From Methylosinus sp. C49 (GTDB lineage Bacteria; Pseudomonadota; Alphaproteobacteria; Rhizobiales; Beijerinckiaceae): 64,000 bases of DNA. The notes beneath the pieces were generated by a model, which was given only the letters and a program-made list of their open reading frames with translations, had not been told where the DNA came from and ran no database searches. Below are positions 55,399 to 64,000 of the stretch, in pieces. Numbering within the stretch: position 1 is the first letter of the stretch; each line of letters opens with the position of its first letter. The position numbers and the translations under genes were made by a program. The stretch covers positions 1,545,501 through 1,609,500 of the forward strand of contig NZ_AP022332.1 in NCBI RefSeq assembly GCF_009936375.1, written 5' to 3'.

Positions 55399-55741
55399 CC
55401 GCGTCCTCGGTTTTGGCCTCTCGCCTGTGCGGCCGGCCTTTCGCGGATATAGGCGCCGCAGCGCCGGAATGTCTTCCCCCGCCCGGGCGGCGCCTAGAAA
55501 TTCTCCGGCCTTCGCGACGGCTGCGCATTCTGCCGCTATTTCGCGCAGGAGCCGAGCCCGCTTCCGCGCCAGTCAGCCTTGATGCGCGCGCCGTTTCTCA
55601 ATAATTTGCGCTTACCGCTCTTCGAAACGGCAAATAGCGCGTTCCGAGCGAGCAGATCGTCGCGCCGCCCGTGTTTCGAGCGGGCGCGCTTCCCGAATAA
55701 GACTGGCGGCGCTATTGCGCCCCGACGCCCCAGGGGCTCGA
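55399..55741. other. Intergenic region between divergent hydrolase and sucD genes
   Basis: This 343-bp gap shows no plausible gene. It must hold the promoters of both flanking operons. A GC-rich pairing GCGCCGCCCG / CGGGCGCGC at about 55662-55689 could form a hairpin in the sucD leader. No sucC fragment is present. Confidence 0.6.
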
Positions 55742-56626
55742 ATGTCCGTCCTCATCGACAAGAACACCAAGGTCATCTGTCAAGGCTTTACCGGCAAGAC
55801 CGGCACTTTCCACTCCGAGCAGGCGGTGCGTTACGGCACCCGCATGGTCGGCGGCGTTTCGCCCGGCAAGGGCGGCTCGACGCATCTCGATCTTCCCGTC
55901 TTCGACACTGTGGCGCAAGCGCGGGAAAAGACCGGCGCCGACGCTTCGGTCATCTATGTGCCGCCGCCGGGCGCGGCCGACGCCATTTGCGAGGCGATCG
56001 ACGCCGAGATTCCGCTCATCGTCGCCATCACCGAGGGCGTTCCGGTCCATGACATGATTCGCGTCAAGCGCGCGCTGTCGGGCTCCAAATCCCGCCTCAT
56101 CGGCCCCAATTGCCCGGGCGTCGTCACCGCGGGCGAGAGCAAGATCGGCATCATGCCCGGCAATATTTTCAGCCAGGGCTCCGTTGGCGTCGTCTCGCGC
56201 TCCGGCACGCTGACCTATGAGGCCGTGTTCCAGACAACGCGCGAGGGTCTCGGCCAGACCAGCGCCGTCGGCATCGGCGGCGATCCGGTCAAGGGAACCG
56301 ACTTCATCGAGGTGTTGGAGTTGTTTCTGGCCGACGACGCCACCAAATCCATCATCATGATCGGCGAGATCGGCGGCTCCGCGGAAGAGGACGCGGCCCA
56401 GTTCTTGATCGACGAGGCCAAGCGGGGCCGCAAGAAGCCGATGGTCGGCTTCATCGCGGGCCGCACCGCCCCTCCCGGGCGGCGCATGGGTCACGCCGGC
56501 GCGATCGTCTCCGGCGGCAAAGGCGACGCCGAGAGCAAGATCGCGGCGATGGAATCTGCCGGGATCGTGGTCTCGCCGTCGCCGGCGCGGCTCGGCAAGA
56601 CTTTGGTCGAAACGCTGAGCCGCTGA
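55742..56626 (+). CDS. sucD: Succinyl-CoA synthetase alpha subunit
   Basis: A 294-residue alpha subunit. CoA-binding N-terminus [25 protein letters not shown] block, and phospho-His251 in GHAGAI are all intact. It forms the (alpha-beta) enzyme with SucC. SucC is not upstream here, unlike the usual sucC-sucD arrangement; the gap of 343 bp is noncoding. It leads a TCA group sucD-sucA-sucB. Confidence 0.96.
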   Translation: MSVLIDKNTKVICQGFTGKTGTFHSEQAVRYGTRMVGGVSPGKGGSTHLDLPVFDTVAQAREKTGADASVIYVPPPGAADAICEAIDAEIPLIVAITEGVPVHDMIRVKRALSGSKSRLIGPNCPGVVTAGESKIGIMPGNIFSQGSVGVVSRSGTLTYEAVFQTTREGLGQTSAVGIGGDPVKGTDFIEVLELFLADDATKSIIMIGEIGGSAEEDAAQFLIDEAKRGRKKPMVGFIAGRTAPPGRRMGHAGAIVSGGKGDAESKIAAMESAGIVVSPSPARLGKTLVETLSR

Positions 56627-56762
56627 GGCTCGGCGACAATGCGCGTCGGCGAATCGCCGGCGCGTTCCCCCGAAAAAAGAGCGCGGGGCGAAATCTTTAA
56701 AGAATTGTCAAAATGATTTCGCTCAACTGCGAGAAGCTTCGGCGCTCGGGAGACTGAACAGA

Positions 56763-59768
<3,006 letters not shown>

Positions 59769-59770
59769 TC

Positions 59771-60985
59771 ATGACGGAAATTCGCGTTCCGACCCTGGGC
59801 GAGTCGGTGAGCGAGGCGACGATCGGCCGCTGGTTCAAAAAGCCCGGCGACGCCGTCGCGGCGGATGAAGCGCTGGTCGAGCTCGAGACCGACAAGGTGA
59901 CGCTCGAGGTGAACGCCCCCGCCGCCGGCGTGCTGACCGATGTCGTCGCCAAGGATGGCGAGACGGTCACCCCCGGCGCGCTGCTGGGGCAGATCGCCGA
60001 AGGCGCCGCGGCCGCCGCGCCGCGTCCGGCTCCCGCCGCGCCCATCGTCGCGCCGCCGCCGGCCGCTCCGGCGCCCGCGCCTGTCGCCGCCGCGCCGGCC
60101 CGTCCGCCGGCGCCGTCCGCCGCCAAGATCGCGAAAGAGCAGGGCGTCGATCTTTCTGGAATCGTCGGCTCCGGCAAGCAGGGCCAGCTGCTGAAGGGCG
60201 ACGTTCTCGCCCTCGCGGCGCGCCCCGCGCCAGAGCCGGTGAGCGCCCCGCCGGCGCCGCGTCCGGCCGCACCGCCGGCCGACGCCGAGCGCGAGGAGCG
60301 GGTGCGCATGTCGCGCCTGCGCCAGACCATCGCCAAGCGCTTGAAGGAAGCGCAATCCAACGCCGCCATGCTGACCACCTTCAACGAGGTCGACATGTCC
60401 GCGGTGATGGCGCTGCGCAACCGCTACAAGGATTTGTTCGAGAAGAAGCATCAGGTGAAGCTCGGCTTCATGGGCTTCTTCGTGAAGGCCTGCTGCAAGG
60501 CGCTGGAGGAAGTGCCGGCCGTCAACGCCGAGATCGACGGCGCCGACGTCATCTACAAGCACTATTGCCATATCGGCGTCGCCGTGGGCACGGACAAAGG
60601 CCTCGTCGTGCCGGTGGTGCGAAACGCCGATCATATGAGCGTCGCCGAGATCGAGAAGGCGATCGGCGATTTCGGCAAGAAGGCGCGCGACGGCCGGCTC
60701 GATCTCGACGATCTGACCGGCGGCACTTTCACCATCTCCAATGGCGGCGTCTATGGCTCGCTGATGTCGACGCCCATTCTCAATGCGCCGCAATCCGGCA
60801 TTTTGGGCATGCATAAGATCGAGGAGCGGCCGGTCGTCATCGCCGGCAAGATCGAGATTCGCCCGATGATGTATCTCGCCCTCTCCTATGACCACCGCAT
60901 CGTCGACGGCAAGGAGGCCGTCACCTTCCTGGTGCGGGTCAAGGAGCAACTCGAGGACCCGTCGCGCCTCGTCCTTGATTTGTGA
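59771..60985 (+). CDS. sucB: Dihydrolipoamide succinyltransferase (OGDH E2)
   Basis: A 404-residue E2. Lipoyl domain with Lys42 in ETDKVTLEV; Pro/Ala hinge (about 80-118); subunit-binding domain [31 protein letters not shown] (about 118-150); catalytic core with His375 and Asp379 in [15 protein letters not shown]. The ATG at 59771 follows sucA at once. E3 (lpd) does not follow in this window. Confidence 0.97.
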   Translation: MTEIRVPTLGESVSEATIGRWFKKPGDAVAADEALVELETDKVTLEVNAPAAGVLTDVVAKDGETVTPGALLGQIAEGAAAAAPRPAPAAPIVAPPPAAPAPAPVAAAPARPPAPSAAKIAKEQGVDLSGIVGSGKQGQLLKGDVLALAARPAPEPVSAPPAPRPAAPPADAEREERVRMSRLRQTIAKRLKEAQSNAAMLTTFNEVDMSAVMALRNRYKDLFEKKHQVKLGFMGFFVKACCKALEEVPAVNAEIDGADVIYKHYCHIGVAVGTDKGLVVPVVRNADHMSVAEIEKAIGDFGKKARDGRLDLDDLTGGTFTISNGGVYGSLMSTPILNAPQSGILGMHKIEERPVVIAGKIEIRPMMYLALSYDHRIVDGKEAVTFLVRVKEQLEDPSRLVLDL

Positions 60986-61005
60986 CGGTTTCGCGAAAAA
61001 TTCTG

Positions 61006-61032
61006 GGACGGCGCCCTCAAAATCCGCCGTCC
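61006..61032 (+). terminator. Hairpin after sucB
   Basis: Stem GGACGGCG / CGCCGTCC (8 bp) with an 11-base A-rich loop, 20 bases after the stop. No T-tract, so it may be a Rho-assisted end or an mRNA stabilizer. Confidence 0.5.
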
Positions 61033-61108
61033 TGATGCACAGATATCTCCCGTGCTACGATTGTAGGCGTCCGCCGGGCGGGTCGATACGACCGCCGAGG
61101 AGTGTGAG

Positions 61109-61378
61109 ATGGAAGGCAAGACCGCGACCGAGAGAAGAATCCCCCTGCTGACCCCCGAGCAGTTCGCGCATCTGGGCGATGGAGCGATCGCCTATGTGCG
61201 GACGATGAGCTCGGAGGACGTCAAGCGGCTCTACCCTCAGGCCCCGGCCATAGAGCCCGGCCTGACGCTTTTCGCGCTGCTCGGCGCGGACGGCACGCCG
61301 ATCGTCCTCGCCGACACGGAAGAGGGCGCCCTCGCCAACGCCTGGCAACAGCAACTGCAGACCGTCAGCCTCCATTGA
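61109..61378 (+). CDS. DUF1150-family protein
   Basis: An 89-residue protein: LTPEQFAHLGDGAIAYVRTMSSEDVKRLYPQAPAIEPGLTLFALLGADGTPIVLADTEEGALANAW. This is the alphaproteobacterial DUF1150 family, widespread and small, of unknown function, often beside heat-shock genes in other species. Here it follows sucB and precedes a coiled-coil gene. Confidence 0.9.
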   Translation: MEGKTATERRIPLLTPEQFAHLGDGAIAYVRTMSSEDVKRLYPQAPAIEPGLTLFALLGADGTPIVLADTEEGALANAWQQQLQTVSLH

Positions 61379-61446
61379 GGCTGACGCTCGCTTGGTGTAG
61401 CCTATCTGAAGCGACGTTTTGGCCCAAAGGTCCAAAGGGTAGTTTC

Positions 61447-62058
61447 ATGACAGACGCCTCGCGGCTGGCCGCTTTTCCGGATTCCACTGTCGCAGCGCCC
61501 ACGGATGACGCTTGGTCGATCGACCGAGAAATCGTGATCGATCTATACGCGGAGGCGAAGCGCAAGACCGCGGAGCTCCGAAAGCGTCTCGTCGAAACCA
61601 TGGCGGCCCCTCATCTGCTTCGTTCGATCGAGCAGCTTGAAAAGCGCCTCGGCGGTTCTCTGGAAGACGTCCGTATCGGCCTTCTTTTGTCCTCTTTCCA
61701 TTCGCTCGAGGCGGATCGCCGGGCCTATGGCGCCGACGAGGGGCGCAAGGAGCTCGCGTGCGACCTGCTCGCCATGTTGGACGACACGGCGAAATCGGTG
61801 CGCGCTCTATTGAGCGTCTTTTCTGAGACGCGACGACTCGAGCGCGAAGGTTTCGGTCGGATGATCGATAATCTCGCCTCTGCGATCACACGGTCCGACG
61901 TCGTAATGCCGGAGGCGGCGGCGCCGAGTGAGCCGACGCCTGTCCGAAAGGCGGAAATCGCGGCGATCTCCGATCAAGTGCATAAGCTCGCGAAATCGAT
62001 GCAGGAATATCGAGAGGAATTGCGCAGCTACGCGGCTTGGGCAAAGAATTTCAATTAA
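61447..62058 (+). CDS. Coiled-coil protein of unknown function
   Basis: A 203-residue, mostly helical protein: DREIVIDLYAEAKRKTAELRKRLVETM, LLRSIEQLEKRLGGSLEDVRIGLLLSSFHSLEADRRAY, RALLSVFSETRRLEREGFGRMIDNLA and a last coil VHKLAKSMQEYREELRSYAAWAKNFN. No family recognised. Its last codons lie in a 22-bp tandem duplication that carries on past the stop. A second coiled-coil gene follows 40 bp later. Confidence 0.65.
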   Translation: MTDASRLAAFPDSTVAAPTDDAWSIDREIVIDLYAEAKRKTAELRKRLVETMAAPHLLRSIEQLEKRLGGSLEDVRIGLLLSSFHSLEADRRAYGADEGRKELACDLLAMLDDTAKSVRALLSVFSETRRLEREGFGRMIDNLASAITRSDVVMPEAAAPSEPTPVRKAEIAAISDQVHKLAKSMQEYREELRSYAAWAKNFN

Positions 62059-62080
62059 TTGGGTAAAGAGTTTCAATTGA
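62037..62080 (+). repeat. 22-bp tandem duplication at the gene end
   Basis: Units at 62037-62058 and 62059-62080 (TTGGGCAAAGAATTTCAATT versus TTGGGTAAAGAGTTTCAATT for the first 20 bases) match at 19 of 22 positions. The first encodes the terminal WAKNFN and stop; the second repeats it as WVKSFN and stop in a shifted frame. Confidence 0.8.
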
Positions 62081-62098
62081 TATCGAAAGAGCGCCGAC

Positions 62099-62458
62099 AT
62101 GTTTGGCCGGGTGTTCGTAGGCGCGAAGAAGCTCGCCGATCTCTACGCCGACATGGTGACGACGAGGGTCCAATTCGACGGATTGCGGCAATACACAAAA
62201 GAATCGATCGATGAGTTCAAGCGCTTGCTCGAGCGGCAGAGCGACAAGATCGATCGCATCGAGCGGGAAAGGATAAAGGCCGAGGCCGAGCTGCAGGCCA
62301 GAATCCAAGGCCTGGAGGCGCGGTTGAATGTGCTCAGCGAAAAGGCGCTCCATGCCGCGGTCGCCGACATGGCCGCCGAATACGCCCGGCGCGGGGGACG
62401 AGACGGTCCGATCGAGGGGCCGGCTCCGCGGCCTCTTCCCGACGGCCGGCAGGGCTGA
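62099..62458 (+). CDS. Small coiled-coil protein
   Basis: A 119-residue protein with a long coil: YTKESIDEFKRLLERQSDKIDRIERERIKAEAELQARIQGLEARLNVLSEKALHAAVADMAAEYARR, then a Gly/Pro/Arg tail. Short N-terminus MFGRVFVGAKKLADLYADMV. No family recognised. It is 18 bp after the 22-bp duplication, so it probably shares a transcript with the previous gene, possibly as its binding partner. Confidence 0.65.
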   Translation: MFGRVFVGAKKLADLYADMVTTRVQFDGLRQYTKESIDEFKRLLERQSDKIDRIERERIKAEAELQARIQGLEARLNVLSEKALHAAVADMAAEYARRGGRDGPIEGPAPRPLPDGRQG

Positions 62459-62524
62459 CGTCGGTTCCGGCGCCGAGATTGCTTCGCTCTTCTCGACTTT
62501 GTAGCGATTCCGAGGAGGAACGGT

Positions 62525-62965
62525 ATGGAAGAGCCGACACGCGAAATCTTCGCCGTTTGCCATGTGAATGATGTCGCAAAACGCCGGGCCGTCGGCTATG
62601 TGCTGGCCCGCGTCAATGACGAGGGCAAGACTGTGCCCTTCCCGGTCGTCATCGTGCGGCACGTCGGCAAATATTATGGCTATGTCAACCGCTGCCCGCA
62701 CCAGGGCAGCCGGCTGGATTTCGAGCCGAAATCCTTCATGGACCCGACGCAACGCTTCCTGCTCTGCGGCAAGCATGGCGCGCAATTCGACATTCCGACC
62801 GGCGTCTGCAACGACGGCCCCTGCGTCGGCGCGCAGCTCGAGAAGGTCGAGGTGGTCATAGACGATAGCGAGGTCTGCATCGCCGGCGTCACCATCGCCG
62901 AGGAGGACGGCCTCGATCGCGAGGAGAACGACGTCTATCCCGAGGTCGTCATCACCGCGGACTAA
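62525..62965 (+). CDS. Rieske [2Fe-2S] domain protein
   Basis: A 146-residue single-domain Rieske protein. Ligands Cys57, His59, Cys81, His84 fit C-x-H-x21-C-x2-H in RCPHQGSRLD and LLCGKHGAQFD. The N-terminal 40 residues and acidic C-terminus lie outside the usual fold. It could be a ferredoxin component of a ring-hydroxylating or other oxygenase; no oxygenase subunit is adjacent. There is a GAGGA site before the ATG. Confidence 0.9.
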   Translation: MEEPTREIFAVCHVNDVAKRRAVGYVLARVNDEGKTVPFPVVIVRHVGKYYGYVNRCPHQGSRLDFEPKSFMDPTQRFLLCGKHGAQFDIPTGVCNDGPCVGAQLEKVEVVIDDSEVCIAGVTIAEEDGLDREENDVYPEVVITAD

Positions 62966-63055
62966 CGGTCCCGTCATCGTCTCCATTCTGGACCTTTCTG
63001 CTCGATCGGCGTCGGCCTAGACTGCGCCGATCCGCACTCGTCCCGCGAGGAAACG

Positions 63056-63760
63056 ATGAAGATCGCGCTCGCCATTCGCCATGTCGCATTCGAGGATCTC
63101 GGCAGCTTCGCCGAGCCGATCGCCGCGGCGGGCTATTCGATCCGCTATGTCGAGGCGGGGATGCAGCCGATCCCCGCCGAGGCGGCCGACGCTGATCTCG
63201 TCATTGTGCTCGGCGGGCCGATCGGCGTCTATCAGACAGAGGAATATCCGTTTTTGGCGGATGAGGCCGCGCTGCTGCGCGCCCGGCTCGGGAGGGACGC
63301 GCCGACTCTCGGCATTTGTCTCGGCAGTCAGCTGATGGCGGCGGCGCTCGGCGCCTGCGTCTATCCGGGCGGCGCCGGCAAGGAGATCGGCTTCGCGCCG
63401 ATAAGCCTGACGCCGGCCGGGCGCGACAGAGCGCTCGCCGCTCTGGTCGAGCCCGAGGCCGAAGTGCTGCATTGGCACGGCGACACTTTCGACCTGCCGG
63501 ATGGCGCGGTTCTGCTCGCCTCTTCGGCGCTCTATTCGCATCAGGCCTTCGCCGTGGGGCGACGCGGCCTCGCTTTGCAGTTTCATCCAGAGGCGGAGAG
63601 GGACAGCCTAGAGCGCTGGTTCATCGGCCATACGGCCGAGCTTTCCGCCGCCGGCGTCTCCATCGCCGGACTGCGCGCCGCCGCGGCGGCCAAAGCCCCG
63701 GGCCTTTCCGAGCGCAGCCGGCGCTTCATCGCGCATTGGCTCGCCGATATCGTCGAATAG
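63056..63760 (+). CDS. Class I glutamine amidotransferase
   Basis: A 234-residue GATase1: VLGGPIGVYQ (oxyanion), nucleophile Cys88 in GICLGSQ, and His/Glu in LQFHPEAE. It belongs to the stand-alone GMP-synthase-like group, often acting on gamma-glutamyl or polyamine substrates. No synthetase partner is fused. It is separated from the Rieske gene by about 90 bp. Confidence 0.88.
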   Translation: MKIALAIRHVAFEDLGSFAEPIAAAGYSIRYVEAGMQPIPAEAADADLVIVLGGPIGVYQTEEYPFLADEAALLRARLGRDAPTLGICLGSQLMAAALGACVYPGGAGKEIGFAPISLTPAGRDRALAALVEPEAEVLHWHGDTFDLPDGAVLLASSALYSHQAFAVGRRGLALQFHPEAERDSLERWFIGHTAELSAAGVSIAGLRAAAAAKAPGLSERSRRFIAHWLADIVE

Positions 63761-63771
63761 CCGACAAAAAG

Positions 63772-63812
63772 GCGCGGTCCGCGGACGCCGGGAATGCGTC
63801 GGTGGACCGCGC
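63772..63812 (-). terminator. Terminator between convergent genes
   Basis: Outer stem GCGCGGTCC / GGACCGCGC (9 bp) encloses an inner GACGC / GCGTC pair. On the minus strand it is followed by CTTTTTGTCGG, so it mainly ends the leftward transcript of the last gene, while it also stands after the amidotransferase. Confidence 0.65.
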
Positions 63813-63862
63813 GAAAACGACGCCGCCGGGCCGAGACGGCGTCGCTGTCTTTCAGCCGAAAA

Positions 63863-64000
63863 TCAGCCGCGAACCGAAACCTTGCGGAACGGATTCTCGT
63901 GGTTCGTCAGGAAGGCGTGACCGAACTCGGTCTTGTTCCACTCGACGGACTCGGCCGGCAGGAACTTCAGCCCCGTGATGGTGAGCGGGAAATCCTTGGT
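63863..64000 (-). CDS. C-terminal fragment of an unidentified protein
   Basis: Only the last 45 codons are inside the window. They read TKDFPLTITGLKFLPAESV, then EWNKTEFGHAFLTNHENP and FRKVSVRG, then stop. It is followed by a clear leftward terminator, so it is a real expressed gene. The segment looks like a C-terminal beta-strand plus a short tail of an exported or soluble protein, but I do not recognise the family. Confidence 0.6.
   Translation of the reverse strand, partial: TKDFPLTITGLKFLPAESVEWNKTEFGHAFLTNHENPFRKVSVRG

Overview
This is a high-GC stretch (clearly above 60 % by eye) of an alphaproteobacterial chromosome, most likely order Hyphomicrobiales. The support is the rplU-rpmA-GNAT-obgE order, a DUF1150 protein, an HWE-type histidine kinase, the sucD-sucA-sucB order, the small membrane gene directly ahead of xerD, and the shape of the ABC phospholipid-transport operon. 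A methanotroph of the Methylosinus/Methylocystis type is only a guess, because no diagnostic C1 gene lies inside the window. Most of it is ordinary core chromosome. There is no prophage, CRISPR array or intact insertion sequence.

Layout, 1-16 kb: a truncated MFS exporter; a Ste24/M48 membrane protease; a minus-strand pair, tryptophanase then phenylalanine hydroxylase; ccdA and a methyltransferase; tRNA-Lys(CTT); the rplU-rpmA-GNAT-obgE block; a divergent ArsR-regulator/SDR pair around a clear operator; an orphan ECF sigma factor behind a small Cys/His-rich exported protein; and the overlapping rfbF-rfbG-rfbH cassette for a CDP-3,6-dideoxyhexose precursor.

16-32 kb: a secreted zinc protease, ftsK, a split pentapeptide-repeat pair, lolA, a zinc alcohol dehydrogenase, a higA antitoxin whose toxin gene has been reduced to a stub next to a palindromic repeat, a dipeptide epimerase, a four-gene Mla-type phospholipid ABC system, a [2Fe-2S] ferredoxin with a ferredoxin reductase nearby, an O-methyltransferase and a pyruvyltransferase-like protein.

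32-50 kb: a stand-alone S24 repressor with its own palindromic operator; 3-hydroxybutyrate dehydrogenase plus a patatin; a Pro/Ala-rich membrane protein behind a 46-bp palindrome; a GGDEF-EAL protein; a LysR regulator; a ketone-body group (acetoacetyl-CoA synthetase, VOC protein, acetoacetate decarboxylase); a 44-residue exported peptide ending in 13 consecutive histidines; an HWE kinase and receiver pair; ftsY-yciB; and a Cys-bearing micro-peptide ahead of Tat-exported DsbA-like and Sec-exported DsrE-like proteins.

50-64 kb: VOC and ABM enzymes, an exonuclease/phosphatase-fold protein, an L,D-transpeptidase, xerD, an alpha/beta hydrolase, the TCA genes sucD-sucA-sucB (no sucC or lpd adjacent), a DUF1150 protein, two coiled-coil proteins, a Rieske protein, a class I glutamine amidotransferase, and the C-terminus of an unidentified minus-strand gene. 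The carbon theme that recurs is storage polymer and ketone-body turnover (bdhA, aacS, adc) feeding the TCA genes. The envelope theme is lipid and lipoprotein trafficking (Mla, LolA), L,D-crosslinking and periplasmic thiol chemistry.
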